Positions 25,185-37,668 of a stretch of DNA of 64,000 bases are shown piece by piece. The notes beneath the pieces were generated by a model, which was not told the origin of the DNA, did not search any database, and saw nothing but the letters and a program-made list of their open reading frames with translations. Origin of the DNA: Sympetrum striolatum (taxonomy: Eukaryota > Arthropoda > Insecta > Odonata > Libellulidae); the NCBI GenBank assembly GCA_947579665.1, contig CANPUZ010000048.1, positions 682,001 to 746,000 of the forward strand, read 5' to 3'. How positions within the stretch are numbered: position 1 is the first letter of the stretch; the number at the start of each line of letters is the position of its first letter. The position numbers were made by a program, and so were the translations under genes.

Positions 25185-26268
25185 ACGAGTAAAATGTTGC
25201 ATGCATACTGCAAGCAGATCGAAAACACTAATTTCATATCGGCATTATATCGGGACGGTCCTCAAAAGAAAAAAAAAAGGATTTAATTTGTTCTTAAATT
25301 TCGCTGGAATTTCATCGTCTGGCATCGAACCCGTGTCTTTTTGGTGAAATTACTATGCAGCACATAAGAAGATCATCTTCTCTAAATACGTGTGCAAATT
25401 CAAGCAGAAATATTGGCTGCAACTGCCTCAAACGAAGACCTACTTTTCACGAATGTTAGTAGCTCTCTGGATTCGAACCAAGGACGATCTAGGAAAAATA
25501 AAATATGTTTTCGAAATGTATCTATAAGTTCTATATATATGCCGAATTTCAAGTTTTAATATTATTGGGAAAGGGTTCAAAATAATTCTTAAAAATCGGA
25601 TCAGTAACTGATTGTAGAGACGCCTGGTGTCGAAACCTGGACGTATTGATAGCTGTGATAGCACAAAATGACTTGCTAGGACTTGATCTAATTTCATACG
25701 TAGTTTGAAGTGGATATCATACCGGGAAGTACCTAAAATGTGTTTCCGTTATCCCCATAAGAAATGCATTGTGGAGTGCGAATGGCCCTCTGGGATCGAA
25801 CCAAGGACCATCAGCGAATATGTAAAATTTTATTATGAAATATATTTATGATTTTTAACCCCATGCCAAATTTCAAGTTTCCATGCATTCGAGAAGGGGT
25901 CCAAAAAAAATCTTAAAAATCGCCACAATGCATTTTAAACGGCCGATTTTTGCCCAGACCTAGCATCGAACCGAGGATATTTTCGATAAAACTCATTTAT
26001 GTTTCCGATAGATCATGTTCATATATATAGCCTCCTTGAGTTTTGATTCTCTACCTACCCGGAAAGTATTTTTTTTTAATTCCCGAAAATCAAAGCAATG
26101 CATTTAAATGGGAAAAATCGGGACTTTGGGGCCCTCTGGAATCGAACCCATGACACTGAGGTTCAAAATCGGAATTTTTCTGGAGGTTACACGTTATGGC
26201 CAATATGTCGTAAAAATTTCAAGCCAATGACGCTAGTGGTTTAGCCTGTGACTTTGTATCCTCTCTAT
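25185..26268 (+). repeat. Array unit 5 (direct)
   Basis: Six motifs near 25324, 25470, 25630, 25797, 25967 and 26141. One motif is degraded to GTCGAAACC. Confidence 0.87.
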
Positions 26269-26390
26269 ATATATATATATATGAATATATGATATATGAA
26301 TGAATCCGGAGAAGCATCTATATCTATTATATATAGACGCTTCTCCGGATATACCTATATATAAGTTATATATATATATATATATATATA
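26269..26390. repeat. Palindromic spacer at the orientation switch
   Basis: GGAGAAGCATCTATATCTAT meets its inverted copy ATATATAGACGCTTCTCC inside long AT runs. This is where the array changes from direct to inverted units. Confidence 0.75.
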
Positions 26391-27500
26391 GGGGATCAAA
26401 AGTTTTACCATGTTCCACAAGTGCCAAAGACTTGAAATTTTTACGACGAATTGGCCATAACGTGTAACCTCCAGGAAAAAGCCGACATTGAACCTCGGTG
26501 TCATGGGTTCGATTCCAGAAGGCCCCAAAGTCCCGATTTTCTCCATAAGGATACATGGTGGCGATTTTCAAAATTTTTTAAATAATACTTCCCGGACAGG
26601 TAGAGATTCGAAATTCAAGGACCTTAGAGATATGGTCAAGAACTATTATAAACATTAATGATTACTGATGAGAACGTCCTGGGTTCGACGCTAGGACGAT
26701 TCAAAAATCCCGTATTTAAAATGCATGGGGATAGTTTTTCATTAATTTTTTTGATGCACTTACCGGAATGTAAGGAACTTTTCGCTCTGCTAGAAGATAT
26801 ATATTGAGAAATGGTTTAAGAAAAAAAATTTCTTAAGCCTGTACTATTCCTGGGTTCGATGCCAGAGCACATTAACTTTTCTCTCATAAGGAATATAAGG
26901 GAAAAGTAAGTCGTCGTTTGAGGCAGTTGCAGCCAATATTTCTGCTCGAACTTTTACACATTGTTAGAGATAGTGATTTTCTATTATGTTGCATAGGAAG
27001 TATTACCAGAAAGATCCGGGTTCGACGCCGGGTGGCAAATATGTCTCCCGTATAAAATACATTGGTTTAGTATTTCATTATTTTTTTGATGCACTTATCG
27101 AAATGATAGGAAGTTCGTACTCGGCTGGAAGATGTTTGAAAAGAATTGGTTTTAGAAAAAAAATCAGATAACACCGTACTATTCCTGGGTTCGATGCCAG
27201 AGCACATTAGCATTTCTATCATAAGGAGTATAAGGGAAACGTAGGACGTCGTTTGAGGCAGTTGCAGTTAATATTTCTACTTGAATTTTCACACATAGTT
27301 ACAGATGGTGATCTTCTATGGTGCTGCATAGTAAGTATGACCGGGAAGACCTGGGTTCGATGCCAGACGAATAAATTGCAGCGGAAATTAAGAATATTTT
27401 CTAACCATTTTTTTTTCTTTTGAGGACTCACTCTATGTGATGCCGACAAAAAACTTTTGTTATCGATGTGCTTGCAGTATGCAAGCTACATTTTACTCGT
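26391..27500 (-). repeat. Array unit 6 (inverted, internally rearranged)
   Basis: Ends with the terminal hairpin GCTTGCAGTATGCAAGC and ACTCGT. Six GGTTCGA motifs lie near 26506, 26682, 26851, 27019, 27187 and 27354. Two of them (26851 and 27187) are followed by nearly identical subrepeats 336 bp apart, so subrepeats were duplicated as a dimer. Confidence 0.85.
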
Positions 27501-27553
27501 ATGATATATGAATGAATCCGGAGAAGCATCTATATATAATAGATACATTCATA

Positions 27554-28628
27554 GGGGATCAAAATTCTAACCATGTTCCACAAGTGCCACCGACTTGAAA
27601 TTTTTACGACGTTATGGCCATGACGTGTAACCTCCAGGAAAAAGCCGACTTTGAACCTCGGTGTCATGGGTTCGATTCCAGAAGGCCCCAAAGTCGCGAT
27701 TTTCCCCATAAGATTACATGGCGGGGATTTTCGAAAATTTTTTTGAGGCACTTCCCGGAAAAGGAGAGAGTTGAAATTCGAGGGATCGCTAGATGCCGTG
27801 TATATCTAAAGGAAACCACAAAGACATCTACAAAGATTATCCTTGGTTCGATGCTAGGCTAGGGCAAATATTCTCCCGTTTAATTTACATAGCGATCTTT
27901 AAGATTTTTTTTAATTACTTACAGATGACTTGGAAACTTGAAACTTGGCACGTGGATACATATCATAAATATATTTTATAATAAAATTTTAGAACTCGCT
28001 GATGGTCCTTGGTTCGATCCCAGAGGGCCATTTGCACTTCTCAATGCATTTCTTACGGAGATAACGGAAACAAAATTTAGGTACTTCCCGGCATTCTATC
28101 GACTTCAAACTTTGCATGATAAAAGAGCAAGTCTTTATAAATCAAACTGTGTATTCACAGCTTACAATATGTCCTGGGTTCGACACCAGGTGTCTCTGCA
28201 ATCAGAAGTTGATCCGACTTTTAGGAATTATTTTGAAACCTTTCCCAATAATATAGAAACTTGAAATTCTGCATATAGATAGAGATCATAAATAACTTTC
28301 AGAAACATTTTTTAGATTTACAAGATCGTCCTTGGTTCGAGTCCCGAGAGCAATTTACAATCGTGAAAATTAGAACGTCTTTTGAGGCAGTTGTAGCCAA
28401 TATTTCTGTTCGAATTTTCACACATAGTTAGAGATGGTGATCTTCTATTGTGTTTCATAGTAGGTTTACCAGTAAGACCCGGGTTCGATGCCAGACGATG
28501 AAATTTCAGCGAATTTTTAGAAAAAATTAAATCCTTTTTTTTTTCTTTTGAGGACCGTCCCGATATAATGCCGATATGAAATTAGTGTTGTCGATCTGCT
28601 TGCAGTATGCAAGCAACATTTTACTCGT
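27554..28628 (-). repeat. Array unit 7 (inverted)
   Basis: Six GGTTCGA motifs near 27668, 27844, 28010, 28177, 28334 and 28481. Its subrepeats match the reverse complement of units 1 and 2 closely. Confidence 0.87.
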
Positions 28629-28705
28629 ATATATATATAGGTATATCCGGAGAAACGTCTATATATAATAGATATCCGGAGAAGCGTCTATATATAATAG
28701 ATACG

Positions 28706-29611
28706 TCTGGTTTTGAAATTAAGGAAATAGCAGTTTGACATTAGGACCATTAATTTACTAAACTAATTAATATGCAGATATTAAAATTTAGTAGCTTTTA
28801 ATAATTCTAATCGATAAAATATTACAATAGGTTAGAGTAGTTTAAGTTCGGATTTTCCACTAGAAAAGACTTTCAATGTCTAAAACTTTCTTTTACATGA
28901 GTGGATTAGATATAATGTCATCTTCATTGTACCAGCTGACGCATCACATTATTTAAGGTCCTCATTGCGATTCAATAGAAGGCAAATCATTTAAATTTGA
29001 GTTAAACTTTTGTGTTTTGCGTAAATAACCGAAGAAAACTAACCCTGCCATTATCGTTGCTCAGATCAATTTAAAGTCCAATTGAAATTAATTGTTTGCG
29101 AAGTCCCAGTTAAAATGAGGATAAATATCTTTCATCGAAGATCATGGAAAGAAGGTGAGAAATATACTAAGTAAAGTTGATATTTCAAAAGAAAAAAAAA
29201 TATTGCAATCGTTAAAAATTCCGGCGTAAGTTTTTCTTGACTGTTGGTATTTTCTTACCTTTTTAGATGTCCTAATTGTGCATTCCACGAATAATAAATC
29301 ACAGTACTCGTTAAAAAACTTCTTTTGAGCAAATCATTACGAAATTTCTGATGAGCATTGGCGACGTAAAAAATAAATTAGCACAAGCTCACAGTATATC
29401 CGTTTTCATTCACACCACCTCTTCCGGATTTTCCAAAACCGAAGTCACAGTGTGTGAAAACATTGCATTTAAAATCATCCATAGGAATCACTGAACACAC
29501 TCTTTCCTTTCGCATAACATCCAAGCACAAAGAGAGGCGAAATACATTATGCGATAAGTGCACTCAGGAGCAGAAGTAAATTCAGCCTCTTTTTTAACAC
29601 TCGCCGTTGAC
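28706..29611. other. AT-rich sequence without recognised features
   Basis: No gene or repeat recognised. Confidence 0.45.
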
Positions 29612-29615
29612 TTAA

Positions 29616-29709
29616 CCCTCATCCGGGCGCGCCGCACACCTCCAGGCGAAAATTGCACGCACTTTTATGAATGTGACGGTAAACTACCATCCTCGCGCCC
29701 GGATGAAGG
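29616..29709. mobile_element. Small piggyBac-like MITE
   Basis: TTAA at 29612-29615 and 29710-29713 flank CCCTCATCCGGGCGCG and, reversed, CCTTCATCCGGGCGCG. TTAA duplication and the CCC/CCT ends fit piggyBac. Only 94 bp long. Confidence 0.7.
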
Positions 29710-29713
29710 TTAA

Positions 29714-32700
29714 AAAAGAAAATAACTGTGCTGTGGCGACCAAAATAAAGACAGAAATTGACTGATATTTACAATTAAACACTACAGTCAAAATACTTCG
29801 TAAAGCTCCTCTTTATTGAGCACCGCACTCGAATTATTTTCCATAGCACTCCCTAAGCCAACTAAAATCCTTGAAGGTTCAGCAATTAATACTGGAAGTA
29901 CAATTTCTTAATGATCGAGCACGGATTCGCACTTTGCCATGCCGATAAGTCTGCTGAAAAATGAATATCCGTCTTCGATGTGAACAACTCGGTTACGAGA
30001 GAGGAACTAAAATTGGAAGCCAAAAACATGACTAAATGACAAAGAATTTCTATATTTCTTGTTTACGAAATACTCCTTTTACGTCACCTCTTATCTGTTT
30101 ACAGTATGATGCCTTCGCAGTTTAATCGCGGAATGGAATTGTTCCAGCGGTGGTCAGGTGACTCAAGCTCTTCAAGGACGACTCATCCCTTTCGAAGTGA
30201 AAAGTATTTTGATGCATTCTTAGTAGTAAAACCTTTTAAGTAATTACTCTAAAAATTCTTAGAAATATTAATCGTTCCAGTAGTATTTCGGTAGCACTGA
30301 TTAAATTAAACTGACGCGAGAAGATTTTGAAACTTTGTGTGATAATTGAGACAGTTATAACCGATCTAAAAGTGGAATTCTGATTCTGTTATATGTTAGC
30401 AATTTGAGCTACGCATTCAACTGTTTCTCTCAGCAGAGAGTGGAACACCGTGTTTAATGATCAAAAAGAGATAGTTACCAAAATAAGAATTTTCTGGGAG
30501 AAGAAAAAGGAACATACACTCCTATTATATTGCCTCGTTTTTTCAATGAAAGTGCGTTTGCTCCAATCACAAGCATACGAGATGAGAAACAAAGTGAACG
30601 GAGAACAAAAAGCATCGATCAGTTCTTTTATTTTAGTGAAACATACTTTTCTGTCAACCAATTTGGGATCTTCTAAGTAATTCATTTGCTTCGACTTACA
30701 TTCTTAAAGAATAAGTTTTTAGTAGCTGTGGAAAAGGTTATGCATTACGCAAGAGACGCAATGTTATAAGAGATAAAACATCAAATTTAAATATACATAC
30801 ATACAAACGTGATTGCTCTTCCTTTCGGTTATGTGCATTCAAAAATTCCTATTCAACGTCATCTTGTTCACTTCCTTGTGACCTCCACCCCCGCCTTTTA
30901 AAACATCTTCTGTTTTCTCCCTTGGATCCCTCTCAATATTTGACCGACTCATTTCTTCTGTCAATGCTCGACCACTTCAATTACCCTCTCAACCATCTCC
31001 AGCACCTCCGTGCTTGTTCAACCCAACTTACTTTTTCTTTTCAACGCCAAACCCACATTCCAATAACCTCTAAACGTTTGACTACTTCCATTTTTAATGT
31101 GAATAATTATGTATGTTAGTGTTAAAATTAATAATTAATAGGCTTTAGACTGAAATTTACAATTGCATGAAAATAGATACTAGTCATTAACTTGCCCGGT
31201 TCGAGTCTTAATAGTAAGTGAAGGAAAAATACTGGCAATACCATTTTAGGTTTTGGAGTGATTAACGAAGCTTAAAAGCATTCAATCATCTAACGTCTTA
31301 GAAAATATGAAACAGGACAGCACCGACTTCCTGCAAATCCGAGTGGAGATATTTGTGGCGAGGAAGTTTGGCAATCGAGCGAAAAAAACTCATTCCAGTG
31401 ACCCCAACACTTTTCTTTCGAATTCTGTCGAATCCGCCGACGGAATTGTATTCATTGAGTGCGTTTGGCACACAGATACAGCGATGTATAAAAAGGCGTC
31501 GACGGCCTAAGCGATCTGGTGCCTTCAGAGATGGCCTCCCTCTTTCTACCGGTGCCGAATTTATTGGACATATAGACAGTGTGGTGTAAAAAGTGCCATA
31601 ATTCTTCTCTTCAGGAGGCGTAAAAATGGAAAGGAGTTTTGGAGGAGTCATCGGAACCAAAAGTCTTATTTGGCGCGTGAAAATACCGAAAAAAGATTCC
31701 GGAGAAATATGTTAGATTTTTTTAAAAGAGCGCAGTTTACGCGAAAGAGAAAAGGAAGATTTAGGGAGAGGAGATATCGCGAGCAGACGGCAAAGAAACC
31801 TTAGCCTCTCCTTCATCCGCAATATCAACTCAATCGAGAATTCGGAGATACATAAAGCAATCGAAGTTAATGTATGGTTCTTTTACGCCATACGTACGTA
31901 TTACGCCATTTTCGAAAATTTCTCGGAAGGATACAATGCAGTTAGATACCCTGATGTAGTCCCGAAATACTGGAAGTACATAAAACTAGAACATTCAGAA
32001 TGATACGCGAAATTCAAAAAAGTACACAACGTTTCATTATTCAGACGATGGAATATTCAAATGATGGAATAAGCGTTTAGAAGAATTGGACCCGTGAATT
32101 TCGATACCCAACGTGGGCAGTAATGGATGTTGTCATCCAAAAGTCCCTTTTATGCTTGTTTTTAAGGGGTGATTTATGTGCCATAAATATATTTCCACGC
32201 GCATTGTTCAGCACGATAAATGTAAATCCTCAGACGTTTGTTTTCTGTTGGTTCAAACTTTTCCATCGGTTACATTGGGGACGGAATTACTGAAAGTTCG
32301 ATGGAAATGAAATTCCACCTTCCAGCTATTTCCCCTCGTTAATCAACCAGTTATTGGAGCCTGATAGGATTCCCTCTGCTTTCGAGAGAGCCATCGATTG
32401 CATTTCAATATTATTAGGGCAGCATTAACACGAGATCGGATTTACAGTGACCAGGTTAGTTGCGAATTAACGAACCAAACTCAACGCACAGGCCCTCCAC
32501 TCTTTCACCGGATTATTGCGTTAAAACAACGGATATTTACAAACAAGGCTGCCTTCGTTGCCACACACGTGAATATGAAATTTGGATATTCACAATCCGC
32601 TTGATTTTCTGTATGGCTTCTTCACTAAAGTTAAACTACGTTTTCAATTAGGTTTTTATAATTCAGGAGATAATGAAATGGGATTGATGATATGGTCAAT

Positions 32701-33715
32701 CTTCCAGAGCGTCAACGGAATAATTGCAGAGTATTTAGCAACTATAAAATGAGTTGAAACATTGCATATATCGACTGACATTAATTTGAAGTAAATGTAT
32801 ATGATGCGAGACGGTATTGCTCGGTTGCAAGTTGAAGGTTTGTTGTTGGGATACACGTTCTGTGATGGCCATGGTGAATTAGATTACTTACCCTACATTG
32901 TTGATGTACAAAATAAATATGAATTACAACACGAGTCGGATTAAATGAAGTTTTGCATTTATTCTTTTAAAGTTAACCGCATTCTTGAAAAGAAAGACTG
33001 GGAAATTTTATTCCCGTATTTATTTTATTTACAAGTTATCAAAAGTTCAAGTTAAACACTCAACTAACTCATGAAATTCCAATCTACGATAAGTATTATG
33101 CTGCTGTATTTCTGTTACGAATGCATACCATACATTACGGCTGCTGTCCACTTAGTTACTTTCTTGTGACAAATATACATTTCATCTGTAAACTACAATA
33201 ACTATAGGTACTGCAATTTAATACTTTCAAGCATTTATAAGACAAATAATGGTAAGGAAGCAAATACGTCTCTGAGTGGAGGCACGATACTAATGCTGCG
33301 ACAAAAATTTATTCAATGCGTTGGATGAATTGATTGGAATTTTTATGAAGTCAGATGATTTTTTTATTCGCGAACTTAGTTAATATATACCTTCATAAAT
33401 ATAGCAGAACTTCCGAAAGCTAAAAATCTAACATTAATCATAGACTTCGTGATTCATTGTGCACCTGTTTCCTTATTCCATAACTGCCGTTGCCATTTCT
33501 CTGTGGAAACGCTTGAAAATAACTGAGGAACGTGGCCAACTTAACCCAAATATTTTGCTAGAAGTGGAACATTACGATGAGAGATCGAATATAACTTCCA
33601 CAGGTAAAAGAAAACCGATTAATAACAGCGTAATAAACTTATGTAAACCACTTGTCAGTAGTGTCGCTTTGATATTTACTGCTCTCGATGGCTCATGGAT
33701 GGACTACCGCTCAGT
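29714..33715. other. Intergenic sequence, no certain gene
   Basis: A pyrimidine-rich plus-strand stretch at 30880-31110 may be a retroelement 3' end. 31298-31660 is GC-richer and open on both strands (minus frame of 120 codons with SICPINSAPVERGRPSLKAP), but I recognise no family. The rest is AT-rich. Confidence 0.3.
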
Positions 33716-33717
33716 AT

Positions 33718-34400
33718 AAGTTAGTTAGTTAGTAGGATCCTTTATTGGCGAGGTTAGGGCCCAGGGGGCCTCTCTTCCACCAAACCTCGTATGTCGATTA
33801 CATTTATAGTTAAATTATTCAAAAAAATGCAAAAAGAAAGAGTAGGGCGAGGGAAAAAATCTTTGCAACTGAACGTTGACTAAGAAAAAACCCACGATGC
33901 AGGAAAACACCCACAAAGAAGGGGGGTGAAAAAAACGGACAAAAACACAGTTATAAAAATAAATACAATAATATACAAACCTAGATATATGAAAAGTGAC
34001 CAAGATTAGATACGAACAATTATTTTACAAAGTAAATTTAACAAAAGGTATAGAAGACCTAATTGATTTAGTTGTAATAGAAGTTAAAAGTCATCATAAA
34101 CTAAATAATCTAATATTCTATAAGCTACAATATAGTATATTAAAAATTTCATAGAATTTCTTCAGCCGGAGGCATTTGTCAATCGATGTTTTCATGGACT
34201 GTCTTGAAGTCCTTGTCTGTATATCAGTAATTCCTGTTAAATGGAGGTGCCCGTAAAAAAGAAAAGGAAAGAAGATATAAGTGGTAGTGGAGGAACAAAA
34301 TAGTCTGAATGTGAATGAGAAGATAGAACCACCAGTGATCGGTGTGATCCGGATTTCCTCGATACGAACTGTCGACAGCAAAGACATTCTAATCTAAACA
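33718..34400 (-). mobile_element. Probable LINE 3' end with short-repeat tail
   Basis: The minus strand ends CCTCGCCAATAAAGGATCCT then (ACTA)n, a poly(A)-free tail. Similar ends occur at 37638-37668 (GGCTCGCCAATAAAGGGTCT then TAAT repeats) and 41655-41700. The inner part is not recognisable as coding. How far it extends to the right is a guess. Confidence 0.4.
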
Positions 34401-34689
34401 TAATTACCAAAAGCCTTCACAAAGTTGACTTTTAAACTAGAATTGTATTATTTTTCATCAATTGAAAGTAACTGGAAGTTTCGATCTGAAAATTTCACAC
34501 CTCAAAGTAAAATTTGATAAGAAATTTAGGGTTAAAAGAGGTTTCACTTTTCAGCAAAAGTTTTTGTAAATTGTAAATTATTAAAAAAGATATGTTTTTA
34601 AATAACAAATTGACATGTATAATTAACAAATACATAACAAAATATGAAATAAAGAAATAAAAGAGTTATTTAGCATAATAGTCTTACTT

Positions 34690-35003
34690 TGGAGACAGAC
34701 GAGTCCGGCTAACGAAGGTGAACAGCGAGGAGGAGGGAAGGCACTCTAGACACGTACGTAAACGGCGTTCTTTCAGAAATGAAAACTATTTTTATTATTA
34801 TTATAAGATACACTTCGATTCAAGCGGATAACACGTGCGAGTGAGCGAGAGATTCTCTCGGATGATGCTGGACCCTGCGCGCTAACAAGCGGGACGCTAC
34901 GAAACACGGCTCGTATCTTGAACGAAAATATGGCCCGCGCTCCGGCTCTTATCTCAAAAAACTTTGGTATGTTAGGCTGCTCGTATCTCGAGGTACCACT
35001 GTA
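34690..35003 (-). mobile_element. Tigger/pogo-like DNA transposon end
   Basis: The minus strand starts CAGTGGTACCTCGAGATACG at 35003 and continues with repeated TACGAGC / AAGATACGAGCC strings. CAGTGGTACCTCG is the terminus known from Tigger/pogo-type Tc1-mariner relatives. The other end and the transposase are not seen. Confidence 0.5.
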
Positions 35004-37015
35004 ACTTGAAATTAATTACTCCATAAAATGTCGCATAACACGGTTGAAATTTAAGAATAAGTTGCAAAACATTTTCATCTCCAGCAAAGGAGAGATTTTG
35101 AATGCTAAAGCAAAGGGTAGTTTTCATCTATGCATCTATTCTATTGCACTAAATAGTCAATGGAAAAAGCGCGTCCAAATTGTAACGAGGAATTGTAATC
35201 ATCCAGCAGATTATATGTTGAACCCTGGCTGTCTTTCTTCAAAGGAAAGAAAACATATTTGTGAAAAAAGTGGCAGTGGAAGCTTTCTCTAAATTATATA
35301 TGATGAATATCCGCAATATCACGCCCTTTACTGTAAATGTTGTCAATAATAACCATAATAAATTCAATTTGAAGTAGAATTACTTAAGTAGCATCAGCAT
35401 TCACCTAGATACATTTATTCTTCTTAGAAATCATTTTATCTGAGATATTGCTCATACTGTAATGGGAAATCCTCCAAAGCAATTACGCGAAAGAGAATCC
35501 GTGGCGACAGTGACTTCTTTGGACATCTAAAAGCAGTGCGCAGAGGATGAACTCAGCACGGATTCCCTGACAACTCCGACAAACAGGGAAGCGAATGGAG
35601 TACGCGACAATTTTGACAAATGGACAAAGAAACGGAGTCGTGCATTGGAGGTTTCGCCGCCTGAATTCCTCCTCTCCTTTGCGTCGGGATGTTTGCGCTA
35701 CAGCTGAGGAAGGCGTGAATCAACTTCTCCGTCCAACTCGGCTGTTAATGTTCTCCTGCGAGGAAATTGCGTCAGAAGAAATGCGATTGCCTAAACGGAT
35801 AAGAAAGACCGGTTAGTTGGACTGAAGGAAAAGTTCGGTACCTCTCCAATGGGCAATGAGAGTTATCGCTGTGGTTGGCATAAAGAATTCTATGTTTATA
35901 CTTTATGATATTATAAACGAATTTTGTACAAGTATGAGATGAGTTTCATTAATAAAAAAAATGATTTTATTCAAAATTCACTATTTTGGCCATAACTTGG
36001 CGGTAACGTCCCTCAGATATGACAAGTTGATTACGTTAAGCGTCGAAAGTTTGGGTTCGGGTGCGAATAAATAAGTGGTAAGAAGTAAAAGTTAATCCTT
36101 TACAACATGATTACTTTAAGATATTTTATGTTTCCCAAATCTATTCAAATAAATGCAATACTGCGAATCTTAACCCCCACTTCCAAGTTCTATTGCAAAC
36201 TCGTTATTTATCTCCGGCCTTGGCTATTGAGGAAAATCATTCACAACCATTCGATATGAAATATTTGTTGCTGAACAGGTTCCAAAGGCGGATCTATTAC
36301 CTTGCTAGTAGGTAGCCCGATACTTGCCAAGGGGAAAATTAAGAAAATTTCTACTTAAACTCATCTTCAATTAATTTTACTAACGCAATTTTCTCGTGAT
36401 AAATGTATTAGGTATACACTAACAATCAGAAATTATAAAAGCCCATGACTATAATCTGATCAGTACCTTTTCGAATCTCAAGCAAATTAATAATAATAAG
36501 ATAAACTCATCGACGGGAGCATTACCTCTTCGCCTCCCATCAACGATAAGAGCTAACTTCCGATCTACAATTGACATTTACTATTCTGTGCGAATATATT
36601 TGACCGAAAGACTTTAAACTGCATCTCAAAGTCCACGACCTACTTTCTAAATGTGCTTTTGGCCCACTTTATAATGGAATATTGCGAGAGTTTGATTGCC
36701 TTATTTTGTCTTATAGTAGCGGAAGTATTATTTTTAAAGTATTACGATATTTGAAGTAAATTCGCATATACTCCACCGCGCTAGCGATTAAGTAAAATTC
36801 TTTATAATACTTCACATGGCTTTTAATTCCGTCCTTTTAGATTTAATGACAAAAATCTTAATATTATTGCTATTTAGATAAACGAGAGTATAGACTAAAC
36901 AAGTGCATGACAACCACGTAACCATCAACAATGACCATCGACGAACTAACTTATTTACATATTTAAGTTACGAGTTTTTTTTTAATATACAGTAAACTAG
37001 ACAAAATTAAGAATG
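35004..37015. other. Intergenic sequence, no certain gene
   Basis: 35480-35820 is GC-richer with a short plus-strand frame (35595-35816) of no recognisable content. Otherwise AT-rich. Confidence 0.35.
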
Positions 37016-37019
37016 TGAC

Positions 37020-37105
37020 TTTAACGGGGAATCAAACCAGGGGTCGCTTTTATCAAAGACGAAAGCGTCTTGGATATTCGGGAGCCCTTTGTGTCTTATT
37101 CAAGC
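37020..37105 (-). mobile_element. tRNA-derived SINE remnant
   Basis: The minus strand reads GGGCTCCCGAATATCCAAGA ... GACCCCTGGTTTGATTCCCC, a decayed tRNA-like unit with a B-box-like GGTTTGATTCC. Confidence 0.4.
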
Positions 37106-37637
37106 GTTAGAGTGTAAAATACGACGATGATTGTGGAAATAGCTCCAATATTTTGAGAAAAGTAAAGTTTTTTAGACCAAGCAGCAAAAAAGATAGAGGC
37201 ATTCAAGGTTCAATTGCGTAAGAGAAGACTCGAAAAGAAAAGAAAAATGGGGACACGGTATTAGAGTGGGCAAGTTTAGAGGTGGGTGGATGGAAGAAAT
37301 AATTAAAAGACCAAATGAAATGAGGGGTGGAATTAGAGAGGGGCAAATGAGGTGAAGAAACGTGAGGAGAAGGGACAGATAAGTCGCTCACAGTTTGGGG
37401 AGGCGTTCATAATTCGAAATCGGACTCAATCCCATTTTTGTCCCTTCAGCTGGCCTCCACAAACTCACTTCACTTCCACATCTACGTGCCACCTGAATGG
37501 CTTTCAAACCTCCTTCCTTCGTCAAACTCGGAAATATCGGTGGAGGAAATAATTCCTATCATTTCTATTTGATTTTTCCTACTAAGACTACCCTAATTCA
37601 ATCTACTTAACTACTTCATATATTACTTGTGCCTTGG

Positions 37638-37668
37638 CTCGCCAATAAAGGGTCTAATTAATTAATAA
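37638..37668 (+). mobile_element. LINE 3' tail (GGCTCGCCAATAAAGGGTCT type)
   Basis: The tail ends in TAATTAATTAAT, like the elements at 33718 and 41655. The upstream body (37380-37640) is unrecognised. Confidence 0.45.

Larger units (their letters stand above)
20660..28705. repeat. Higher-order repeat array with T-arm/B-box-like hairpins
   Basis: Seven units of about 1.08-1.1 kb: five direct (starting 20660, 21775, 22907, 24023, 25185) and two inverted (26391-27500, 27554-28628). Each begins with ACGAGTAAAATGTTGCTTGC and the hairpin GCTTGCATACTGCAAGC, and ends near GAATTTTGATCCCCTAT. Each unit contains six diverged subrepeats of about 145-175 bp, and each subrepeat carries one CTGGnnTCGAACCnAGG motif. 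Read on the other strand this is GGTTCGAnnCC, the RNA polymerase III B-box consensus, in a stem with a 7-8 nt loop as in a tRNA T arm. No A box or full tRNA is visible. Units are separated by AT-rich spacers that include TCCGGAGAAGCGTCTATATA. Single copies elsewhere (58.2, 60.9-61.5 and 63.8 kb) show it is dispersed. Confidence 0.9.

Noticed and set aside
20773..28264. Many short frames with SGIEPMTPRF-, SGFEPRTILEI- and SNPGLPGEP-like peptides
   Set aside because: They are translations of the TCGAACC repeat motif; they occur in both orientations, are all short, and follow the repeat structure rather than codon constraint.
20660..28628. CRISPR-like array or tRNA gene cluster
   Set aside because: Subrepeats are about 150-175 bp with no short constant repeat plus unique spacers, and the B-box-like motif has no A box, acceptor stem or anticodon arm.
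20660..28705. Centromeric satellite
   Set aside because: The six-mer higher-order organisation is suggestive, but only seven units are present and single pieces are dispersed among other elements, so nothing supports centromere function.
31298..31660. 120-codon minus-strand frame as a gene
   Set aside because: Open frames exist on both strands, there are no splice or domain signals, and no family is recognised.
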